Of a stretch of DNA of 64,000 nucleotides, positions 27,101-34,405 are shown in pieces (positions within the stretch are counted from its first letter, which is position 1; each line of letters begins with the position of its first letter). The stretch is from JAAYJR01 sp964545315 (GTDB lineage: Bacteria > Bacteroidota > Bacteroidia > Bacteroidales > Prolixibacteraceae): positions 1 through 64,000 of the forward strand of contig CAZJGI010000007.1 in NCBI GenBank assembly GCA_964545315.1. Reading direction: 5' to 3'. Under the pieces are notes generated by a model, which was not told the DNA's origin, searched no databases, and saw only the letters and a program-made list of their open reading frames with translations. The translations under genes were made by a program, and so were the position numbers.

Positions 27101-27471
27101 TTATCATGTTATTTATAAGTATAATATTTTTAGATCGCTTAAAAAGAAAAAGGAATCATAGCTAAATGTTTATAAAAATAGAAATAGGATAAATTACTGT
27201 TTCTAACCATATTCATCTCTTTCGTTATTAAAAGTTACAAATATAAACACATGAAAGAAACCTGAACTTTTTTACTCAAAAATTTTAAATGAATAAAATG
27301 GACATAAGAATCTAAAAATTTATCTTAAAAATAGCTTCTCGCCTTCTCTAACCAGACTAATATATTTAGCAACATAAATAATTCATTACATAAACAAATT
27401 AATTATATTTAGAAATTTACTTATGGAATGAATCATTATCTTTGCACCCCTAATTTGTTTTTTTAAGAAAG
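27101..27471. promoter_or_regulatory. Divergent promoter region before thrS
   Basis: This 371-bp AT-rich region contains TATCTTTGC at 27437-27445 on the + strand, an exact -7 element that would give thrS a leader of about 20 nt, and TATATTTG at 27238-27245 on the minus strand for the chorismate-mutase/aldolase pair. No T-box, attenuator or gene was recognised. Confidence 0.55.
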
Positions 27472-29406
27472 ATGATGAGAATTACGTTTCCTGATAAAAG
27501 TTTTAAAGAATTTTCGGAACCGTTAACCGGGGTTGAAATAGCCCGGTCTATTTCCAACAGTTTGGCGAAAGAGGTTTTGTCAGTATCCGTTAATGGAGAG
27601 TTATGGGATATCACAAGAAAGATATCGAAGGATGCCACAATTAAATTTCACACGTGGGATGACCATGAAGGAAAAGAGGCTTTCTGGCACTCTTCGGCAC
27701 ACCTCATGGCAGAAGCAATAGAGTATTTTTATCCCGGGACAAAATTTGGAATCGGACCGAGCATTGAAACCGGTTTTTATTATGATATTGACCTGCCTGA
27801 CGGACAGCAGCTTTCAGAAAAAGACCTGGAAAAAATTGAAAAAAAAATGCTGGAACTGGCCAGGCAACGTAATACAATTACCAGAAAAGAAATTTCCAAA
27901 AGTGATGTAATAAAACTCTTTACGCAAAAAAATGATGAACTTAAACTGGAATTGATCAGTGAACTGGAGGATGGTACCATCTCGATCTATCAACAGGGCA
28001 ATTTTATTGATCTTTGCAGGGGGCCGCATTTGCCGGATACAGGATATATAAAAGCCGTTAGGTTGACATCAATAGCCGGGGCTTACTGGCGTGGTAATGA
28101 AAACAACAGAATGCTGACAAGAGTATATGGAGTTACCTTCCCAAAGCAAAAAATGTTGGAGGAATATCTTACGTTACTCGAAGAGGCAAAGAAAAGAGAC
28201 CATCGGAAGATAGGAAAAGACATGGAATTATTTACCTTTTCCGATGCTGTGGGACAAGGCCTGCCACTTTGGTTGCCAAAAGGTACTATGTTGAGAATGC
28301 AACTTGAGGATTTCCTGAAAAAAGTACAAAAACAATATAATTACGAGCAGGTGATCACCCCTCATATTGGAGATGTTCAATTATATAAAATCTCAGGGCA
28401 TTACGAAAAATACGGAAAGGATTCCTTCAGGCCAATCAAAACGCCTGTTGAAGGTGAAGAGTATCTGTTAAAACCGATGAACTGCCCTCACCACTGTGAA
28501 ATTTATAAATCAAAACCCAGGTCATATAAAGACCTGCCGGTCAGAATGGCTGAATTCGGAACTGTATACCGTTATGAACAAAGCGGAGAATTACACGGAT
28601 TGACCAGAGTCAGGGGATTTACTCAGGATGACGCACACATCTTTTGCAGGCCTGACCAGTTAAAAGATGAATTTAAAAAAGTAATAGATATTATCTTTAT
28701 AATATTTAAAGCTCTTCATTTCGATGATTATGTAGCTCAGATATCACTGCGCGATTCAGCAAATCCCGAAAAATATATTGGTACACCCGACAGCTGGGAT
28801 AAAGCAGAAAAGGCAATTATTGAAGCATGTGAGGAAAAAGGATTAAAAACCATTACTGAGACAGGTGAAGCTGCATTTTATGGCCCCAAACTTGATTTTA
28901 TGGTAAGGGATGCTTTGGGCAGAAGCTGGCAGCTGGGAACAATTCAGGTTGACTATAACCTGCCTGAAAGGTTCAATCTCGAATATACAGGAGCAGATGA
29001 CAACCGGCATCGGCCGGTTATGATACACAGGGCCCCTTTTGGCTCTTTGGAACGTTTTGTTGCTGTACTGATTGAACATACTGCAGGAAAATTTCCAATG
29101 TGGCTGGCACCCGAACAAGTTGTTCTTTTACCTATTAGTGAAAAGTACAATGAATATTCAGAAAAAGTTTTGAATTTTCTAAATATTTACGATATTCGCA
29201 CAATTATTGATGATCGTAACGAAAAGATTGGTAGAAAGATACGTGATAATGAATTGAAACGTATCCCTTATTTACTGATTGTTGGAGAAAAAGAAGCAGA
29301 ATCTGATACAGTTTCTGTCAGAAGACAAGGCCAGGGTGATAAAGGTGTGATGAAAATTAAAGAATTTGCTGATATGCTAATAACTGAAATAAAAAATCAG
29401 CAATAA
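27472..29406 (+). CDS. thrS: Threonyl-tRNA synthetase
   Basis: A full-length ThrRS of 644 residues. Domains in order: TGS (1-about 62), editing domain (about 63-225, with the HSSAHLMAEA zinc/editing motif), class II catalytic core (about 240-535) with MNCPHHCEIY providing the zinc-binding Cys and His, FGTVYRYEQSGELHGLTRVRGF-type motif 2 (in part) and GSLERF motif 3, and an anticodon-binding domain to the end. Two ATG codons stand together at the start; the first is given. It attaches threonine to tRNA(Thr). It heads the classical thrS-infC-rpmI-rplT operon. Confidence 0.98.
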   Translation: MMRITFPDKSFKEFSEPLTGVEIARSISNSLAKEVLSVSVNGELWDITRKISKDATIKFHTWDDHEGKEAFWHSSAHLMAEAIEYFYPGTKFGIGPSIETGFYYDIDLPDGQQLSEKDLEKIEKKMLELARQRNTITRKEISKSDVIKLFTQKNDELKLELISELEDGTISIYQQGNFIDLCRGPHLPDTGYIKAVRLTSIAGAYWRGNENNRMLTRVYGVTFPKQKMLEEYLTLLEEAKKRDHRKIGKDMELFTFSDAVGQGLPLWLPKGTMLRMQLEDFLKKVQKQYNYEQVITPHIGDVQLYKISGHYEKYGKDSFRPIKTPVEGEEYLLKPMNCPHHCEIYKSKPRSYKDLPVRMAEFGTVYRYEQSGELHGLTRVRGFTQDDAHIFCRPDQLKDEFKKVIDIIFIIFKALHFDDYVAQISLRDSANPEKYIGTPDSWDKAEKAIIEACEEKGLKTITETGEAAFYGPKLDFMVRDALGRSWQLGTIQVDYNLPERFNLEYTGADDNRHRPVMIHRAPFGSLERFVAVLIEHTAGKFPMWLAPEQVVLLPISEKYNEYSEKVLNFLNIYDIRTIIDDRNEKIGRKIRDNELKRIPYLLIVGEKEAESDTVSVRRQGQGDKGVMKIKEFADMLITEIKNQQ

Positions 29407-29425
29407 TATACTATAACTAAATAAT

Positions 29426-29442
29426 AGGAGGGTAAAAGTATA
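29426..29442 (+). promoter_or_regulatory. Strong Shine-Dalgarno and AUA start of infC
   Basis: AGGAGGG (29426-29432) is followed after 7 nt by ATA at 29440-29442 in the infC frame. The frame has no ATG or GTG between the upstream TAG (29425-29427) and codon 54 except GTT/GTA-type codons, so ATA is the best-placed initiator. Most genes in the window have no such ribosome-binding sequence, which makes it stand out. Confidence 0.75.
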
Positions 29443-30003
29443 GCTATCACAAGACAAGGCGTTGGAGGATTCCCCAATAGGAACAAAAACAGGGGGGCTC
29501 AACACAGGATTAATAAATATATTACCTCCCCGCAGGTAAGAGTTGTCGGAGATAATATAGAAAATCCGGGGGTATATCCCCTTAGGGAAGCTTTAAGAAT
29601 GGCTGATGAAATGGAATTGGATCTGGTGGAAATATCTCCAAAAGCAGATCCTCCCGTATGCAAAATAATCGATTATTCAAAGTTTCTTTACCAACAGAAA
29701 AAGAAACAAAAGGAGATGAAAGCCAAGGCGTTCAAAATTGTAGTTAAAGAAATTCGTTTCGGTCCCCAAACAGATGACCACGATTTCGATTTCAAATTAA
29801 GACATGCCGAAAAATTCTTAAAGGATGGAGCTAAAGTTAAAGCATTTGTATTTTTTAAGGGCAGGTCAATCCTGTTTAAGGAACAGGGGGAAATCCTGCT
29901 TTTAAGACTGGCAACAGCCCTGGAAGATTTAGGAGTTGTGGAACAATTGCCAAAGCTTGAAGGTAAAAGAATGACTATGATAATTTCACCAAAAAAGAAA
30001 TAA
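29440..30003 (+). CDS. infC: Translation initiation factor IF-3 (non-AUG start)
   Basis: IF-3 binds the 30S subunit, keeps 50S away and rejects wrong start codons. The product from ATA 29440 is 187 residues. The N-domain starts at about HRINKYITSPQVRVVGD (residues 27-43), continues with REALRMADEMELDLVEIS, then the linker (FLYQQKKKQKEMKAKAFK) and the C-domain with KEIRFGPQTDDHDFDFK and KGRSILFKEQGE. Starting at the first ATG (29599) would delete half of the N-domain, so that call would be wrong. IF-3 destabilises initiation on AUU/AUA/AUC; in E. coli infC begins with AUU and is thereby self-regulated. The same control is expected here. Confidence 0.93.
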   Translation: MAITRQGVGGFPNRNKNRGAQHRINKYITSPQVRVVGDNIENPGVYPLREALRMADEMELDLVEISPKADPPVCKIIDYSKFLYQQKKKQKEMKAKAFKIVVKEIRFGPQTDDHDFDFKLRHAEKFLKDGAKVKAFVFFKGRSILFKEQGEILLLRLATALEDLGVVEQLPKLEGKRMTMIISPKKK

Positions 30004-30034
30004 TAATGTTCTTTGATAATTAACAAGTAGGAAT

Positions 30035-30232
30035 ATGCCAAAGATGAAAACAAATTCCGGAGCGAAGAAACGATTTAAGCTTACCGGAACAGGAAAAATT
30101 AAAAGAAAACACGCTTATAAAAGTCACATTCTCACTAAGAAAAGTACTAAACGCAAGCGTAATCTGGGTTACTGGACTACAATTGACAAAACAAATGAGA
30201 ATAATGTGAAGCTTCTTTTAAACATGAAATGA
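30035..30232 (+). CDS. rpmI: 50S ribosomal protein L35
   Basis: A 65-residue basic protein with the family pattern MPKMKTNSGAKKRFKLTG and KHAYKSHILTKKS. L35 belongs to the large ribosomal subunit. It lies 31 bp after infC and 87 bp before rplT, in the order conserved across bacteria. Length and sequence are normal. Confidence 0.98.
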   Translation: MPKMKTNSGAKKRFKLTGTGKIKRKHAYKSHILTKKSTKRKRNLGYWTTIDKTNENNVKLLLNMK

Positions 30233-30281
30233 GTTTAAAAAATTAGTTATTAACCAGGTTATTGTGCTTTAAAGTATCTGC

Positions 30282-30309
30282 ATTTTGGCAGGGCGCCGAT
30301 GACCAAAAT
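30282..30309 (+). promoter_or_regulatory. Hairpin in the rpmI-rplT spacer
   Basis: ATTTTGG (30282-30288) pairs with CCAAAAT (30303-30309) around GC-rich CAGGGCGCCGATGA, 11 nt before the rplT ATG. In several bacteria L20 represses its own operon by binding a leader or intergenic RNA structure; this small stem is placed where such a site could lie, but resemblance to known L20 sites is not shown. Confidence 0.35.
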
Positions 30310-30319
30310 AAATTAAAGT

Positions 30320-30664
30320 ATGCCTAGAAGTGTAAATCATGCAGCATCACGTGCCCGAAGGAAAAAAATTTTAAAAAAGACAAAAGGTTATTTCGGAGCG
30401 CGTAAAAATGTCTGGACTGTCGCAAAAAATACATATGAGAAGGGATTGCAATATGCCTATCGCGATAGAAAAGCTAAAAAAAGAACTTTCCGAGCACTAT
30501 GGATTCAGCGTATTAATGCTGCCGTAAGGCTTGAAGGATTATCGTATTCACGGTTTATGGGTCTGTTAAAGGATAATAATATTATAATCAACCGGAAAGT
30601 ATTGGCCGATCTGGCTATGAATCAGCCCGAAGCATTTAAGTCAATAGTCGAAAAAGTAAAATAG
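30320..30664 (+). CDS. rplT: 50S ribosomal protein L20
   Basis: A 114-residue basic protein starting MPRSVNHAASRARRKKIL, with GYFGARKNVWTVAKN and YRDRKAKKRTFRALWIQRIN, all standard for L20. It binds 23S rRNA early in assembly of the large subunit and is often the autorepressor of this operon. It is the last gene of the thrS operon and is followed by an intrinsic terminator. Confidence 0.98.
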   Translation: MPRSVNHAASRARRKKILKKTKGYFGARKNVWTVAKNTYEKGLQYAYRDRKAKKRTFRALWIQRINAAVRLEGLSYSRFMGLLKDNNIIINRKVLADLAMNQPEAFKSIVEKVK

Positions 30665-30693
30665 AACAGTATATATTTTTGGTGAAATATTGC

Positions 30694-30723
30694 AAACCCG
30701 GGATCATTTCCCGGGTTTTTTAT
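30694..30723 (+). terminator. Intrinsic terminator after rplT
   Basis: A 10-bp stem (30694-30703 with 30709-30718, core CCCGGG) has a 5-nt loop and a run of T after it. It lies 30 nt past the rplT stop and closes the translation operon. Confidence 0.92.
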
Positions 30724-30793
30724 TTTATCTGTTTGTTAACTAAAAGGGTCCACCTGACACACTTTTGAATTCTAATAACAAAATGTCATGGTA

Positions 30794-32236
30794 TCAGACT
30801 TGTCGTAGTTTCCATTTTCCTCTTCTGAATAGCAGAAAAGCAATAATTGTCATGAGGCTTTCAGCGCATACTATTGCAATACTCGCTCCCTCAAGTCCCA
30901 TATGAAGATGAACGGCCAAAAACCAGGCAAGGGGAATCTCAATAAACCAAAAACTGACAATATTAATTAGCATTGGGGTAAATGTATCTCCGCTGCCATT
31001 AAATCCCTGTACAATAACCATTCCGAGAGCATAAAAAACAAAACCATAACTTATGGTCCGCAGTGCCAACGCCCCGTCCTGTATAACCAGGGGATCATTT
31101 ATAAAAAGTTCAATAAAAAAAGATGGAAAAAGGATAAGCATCAAACTTAAAATACCCATAAAAAGCATATTTACCCATGCAGAGATTCGAATAGACTTTT
31201 CAGCACGTTCAGGATGCAATGCACCAAGGTTCTGACCTACAAGAGTAGCCGCAGCATTACTGATACCCCCTGCCGGAAGTAATGAAAACAATACTATTCT
31301 GATAGCAATTGTATAACCGGCTAAAGCTTCAGTACCTCCGCTTATTGCAATGATACGGACTAAAATAATCCAGCTGGACGTGGCAATCAGATTCTGAAAA
31401 ATCCCTCCTCCGGAAATTTGAAGCAGCTCAAGCATTACACCGATCTTGACCCTGATACTTTCTGCAAATAATTTTATTCGATAATTGCCCCTGAATAGAA
31501 TATAAAACTGATATATAACTCCCAAACCCCTGCCTATTGAAGTAGCGATAGCAGCTCCTGCAAGTCCCATTCCGGGAATAGGACCTAAACCAAAAATAAA
31601 AAGAGGATCCAAAACCAGGTTGATCATGTTGGCAACCCAAACAACTCTCATAGATACAGCTGCATCTCCCGAACTTCTAAAAACAGCGTTAATAATAAAC
31701 AACAGCATTATAACTGAGTTACTGCCAAACATAATGGCAGGATATAATGCCCCTTCCTCTGCCATTTCTTCAGTTGCACCCATGAGCAACAAAAATTCCC
31801 GGGCAAATAATATCCCCGGCACAGCAATTATCAGAGAAATAAAAATACCGGCCAGGATTGACTGAAAAGCTACAACGCCAGCATCCCCTGCTCTCTTTTG
31901 TCCTACCCTCCTCGCAACAAGTGCAGTTGTTGCCATACTTAATCCTGAACCTATTGAATAAACAATGGTCATTACTGATTCTGTTATTCCAACAGTAGCA
32001 ACTGCATTGGCTCCTAATCTGGATACAAAAAATATATCAACGATTGCAAAAACAGATTCCATTACCATTTCCAATACCATGGGTATTGCCAAAATAAATA
32101 TCGCATGACCGGGTTTTGTTTCAGTAAAATCACGATCAGTACCCGATATAGCCTCCTTTATTTCCTTTAGGAAAATTCCAATACCTTCAGCATTGATGAG
32201 GGGAAAAACAGACCTCTCATTTTTATTACCCTGCAT
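30794..32236 (-). CDS. MATE family multidrug/metabolite efflux transporter
   Basis: A 480-residue inner-membrane protein with about 12 hydrophobic segments in two halves. Family text includes AIPMVLEMVMESVFAIVDIFFVSRLGANAVATVG at the start (given in part), the loop ARRVGQKRAGDA and the second-half ISGGGIFQNL, followed by GQNLGALHPERAEK. MATE proteins exchange cations for drugs or natural compounds. The N-terminus carries some 45 hydrophilic residues before the first membrane segment, longer than usual. It converges with rplT and is divergent from the galM gene. The substrate is not predictable. Confidence 0.93.
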   Translation of the reverse strand: MQGNKNERSVFPLINAEGIGIFLKEIKEAISGTDRDFTETKPGHAIFILAIPMVLEMVMESVFAIVDIFFVSRLGANAVATVGITESVMTIVYSIGSGLSMATTALVARRVGQKRAGDAGVVAFQSILAGIFISLIIAVPGILFAREFLLLMGATEEMAEEGALYPAIMFGSNSVIMLLFIINAVFRSSGDAAVSMRVVWVANMINLVLDPLFIFGLGPIPGMGLAGAAIATSIGRGLGVIYQFYILFRGNYRIKLFAESIRVKIGVMLELLQISGGGIFQNLIATSSWIILVRIIAISGGTEALAGYTIAIRIVLFSLLPAGGISNAAATLVGQNLGALHPERAEKSIRISAWVNMLFMGILSLMLILFPSFFIELFINDPLVIQDGALALRTISYGFVFYALGMVIVQGFNGSGDTFTPMLINIVSFWFIEIPLAWFLAVHLHMGLEGASIAIVCAESLMTIIAFLLFRRGKWKLRQV

Positions 32237-32455
32237 TTATTGAGATTTACTAGATTTACTATTTATCAAAAATCAATTAATGATAATCTGATAAAATGGA
32301 TGCCTACGATTTTGCCCGTAAATATATGGAATAATTAAAAGGGATTTTTTGAAACAAAAATATTATCATCCGCTTAACTCTTCTTTTAATAAGAATTTGT
32401 AATTTTATTGTCCGATAATTAAAAAATAAATAACAAATAATCTTATTATATTATT

Positions 32456-33586
32456 ATGAAGAACTTTTTACTCATTTTATGTTTAACTGCTTTTGTTGCG
32501 TGTACATCGACAACAAATAAAGAGATAATTATGCCATACAAAGATGTTGATTTCGAAAAAGTGATAGACGGCAAATCCACCCGTCTGTTCAAAATGGAAA
32601 ATAATAACGGTGTCATCGTTACACTAACAAATTACGGTGCAAAAATTGTATCAATCTATGTTCCCGACAAAAATGGAGAATTCGCCGATGTAGTATTAGG
32701 ATTTAATTCGATAGATGATTACCAAAAATACGGAGCCAGTCACGGAAGCGTAGTAGGCCCCTATGCAAACCGTATATCCAATGCACAATTTACAATTAAT
32801 GATAAAACTTATAACCTGCCGGTAAATAATGGCAAAGCTTGTTTGCATTCTGGTCCTGACAGCTGGTATAGAAAAGTATGGGATTATGAAAAGCAGGGAA
32901 ATACAACTACTTTTATGCTGGAAAGCCCCGATGGCGAATTTGGCTTTCCTGGCAATAAAACGGTAAAAGTAAAATATACCCTTACTGATGAAAATGAACT
33001 TAAAATTGACTATGAAGTAACTACTGATGAATATACCCATATTAATGTTACTAATCACGCCTATTTTAACCTTCGGGGAGAAGGAAATGGCGATGTCCTG
33101 GGCCATATCCTTGTAATAAATTCAGACAAATCAACCCCTGTTAGCGATAAAAGTAAGATACCTACCGGTGAAATAGCAGACATAAGAGGTACTGAACTTG
33201 ATTTTACGTCACCACATGCTATTGGTGAAAGAATAGACTCTGACAATCTGCAATTGATTTACGGATCAGGTTATGACCTTAACTATATATTAAATAAAGA
33301 ACCGGGCATTTTGGCGTTCGCCGCAAGTGCTTTTGAGCCGGAAACCGGAAGGTATATGGAAGTCTTCACTACTGAACCGGCTATTCAACTTTATACCGGT
33401 AACAGTCTTGACGGATCAGAAATTGGAAATAGTGGAAAACCATATACAAAACGCTCAGGTCTTTGTTACGAAACACAGCACTATCCTGATACCCCGAATC
33501 GACCGGAATTCCCTTCCACCCTTCTTAAACCGGGTGAAATGTATAAGTCAACTACAATATTTAAATTTTCAGTTAAAACACCTTAA
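32456..33586 (+). CDS. galM: Lipoprotein aldose 1-epimerase (galactose mutarotase)
   Basis: A 376-residue mutarotase with a lipoprotein leader (lipobox ending at Cys16), so it is predicted to act in the periplasm or at the outer membrane. Family motifs are GPYANRISNAQF, the catalytic histidine region in NVTNHAYFNL (about residue 203) and the glutamate in CYETQHYPDTPN (about 340). It interconverts alpha and beta anomers of glucose, galactose or related sugars, speeding use of sugars freed by extracellular glycosidases. It is a single gene; a terminator lies 105 nt past its stop. Confidence 0.94.
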   Translation: MKNFLLILCLTAFVACTSTTNKEIIMPYKDVDFEKVIDGKSTRLFKMENNNGVIVTLTNYGAKIVSIYVPDKNGEFADVVLGFNSIDDYQKYGASHGSVVGPYANRISNAQFTINDKTYNLPVNNGKACLHSGPDSWYRKVWDYEKQGNTTTFMLESPDGEFGFPGNKTVKVKYTLTDENELKIDYEVTTDEYTHINVTNHAYFNLRGEGNGDVLGHILVINSDKSTPVSDKSKIPTGEIADIRGTELDFTSPHAIGERIDSDNLQLIYGSGYDLNYILNKEPGILAFAASAFEPETGRYMEVFTTEPAIQLYTGNSLDGSEIGNSGKPYTKRSGLCYETQHYPDTPNRPEFPSTLLKPGEMYKSTTIFKFSVKTP

Positions 33587-33690
33587 GCACTAACAAGTAT
33601 AACAGTTTACAAAAACATACTGAATAACAGAATCATTTATTAAGTTATATACATATTTGAACTGACATCCTGATTCTCTTAGACAATATT

Positions 33691-33744
33691 AAAATCAGTC
33701 TGTTTAGAGTTTATCTTTAACAAAAAACGGACTGATTTTTATTT
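33691..33744 (+). terminator. Terminator after galM
   Basis: AAAATCAGTCTGTTT (33691-33705) pairs with AAACGGACTGATTTT (33725-33739), 15 positions with one G-U pair, and is followed by TATTTT. The loop is 19 nt. Confidence 0.8.
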
Positions 33745-33846
33745 TAGCAACCACCTTTGCGTTGGTTTTCATTTCCATTACTTTAAAATAAATTTAATAA
33801 TTTTGAGTTTACAGGAATAGGAAGCGGGAACACTTTTAGCAGGAGT

Positions 33847-34353
33847 ATGAAAAATGATTTTGAATCGCTGAAATGGTATAAAAATATTTTTGATGATAAT
33901 TACGATTATATTCGCAATTATCTTTATTACATTTCAGGCGATATAACTCTTGCGGAAGATTTAGCCCAGGACACTTTTTTGACCATTTGGGAAAAACGTA
34001 GTAATATAAGGGAGGAGACAGTAAGGCCCCTTTTATTTACAATCGCCCGAAATAGTTATTTAAAAAATAAAAGACACGAAAATTATGAACTGAAATTTCG
34101 CTCATCATATATTGAAGGATTTGAAAATAAAACACCTGAATATATTTTAGAACTGAAGGAATTCGATAAGAAGCTTCAAACAATAATAGCTGCATTACCT
34201 GACAAATGCAGACTGGTTTTTCTGATGAACAGGATGGATGGCATGACATACAGGGAAATTGCAGAGTATACCGGAGTAAGCATAAAAGCTGTGGAAAAAC
34301 AAATGAAGAAAGCACTGACATTTTTTCGAAAAGAGCTTGGCATAGAAATTTAA
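33847..34353 (+). CDS. ECF-type RNA polymerase sigma factor
   Basis: A 168-residue ECF sigma. Region 2 occupies about residues 13-80 (NYLYYISGDITLAEDLAQDTFLTIW in part), and region 4 about 108-160 with LPDKCRLVFLMNRMDGMTYREIAE and VSIKAVEKQMKKA. It opens a four-gene rightward unit: sigma, TonB-dependent receptor, FecR-type anti-sigma, DUF4382 lipoprotein. In most Bacteroidota the anti-sigma gene comes directly after sigma; here the receptor is between them. The sigma is presumably freed when the receptor binds its ligand. I see no good TAnnTTTG element in front, so it may be autoregulated. Confidence 0.95.
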   Translation: MKNDFESLKWYKNIFDDNYDYIRNYLYYISGDITLAEDLAQDTFLTIWEKRSNIREETVRPLLFTIARNSYLKNKRHENYELKFRSSYIEGFENKTPEYILELKEFDKKLQTIIAALPDKCRLVFLMNRMDGMTYREIAEYTGVSIKAVEKQMKKALTFFRKELGIEI

Positions 34354-34405
34354 TTTTAAAAATAACAAAAACCTTTATATCAAAATTAAAATATGTAATA
34401 TTTAG

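Noticed and set aside
29599..30003. infC starting at the first ATG (134 residues)
   Set aside because: It would lose half of the conserved N-domain, and a clear SD with ATA 159 nt upstream restores it.
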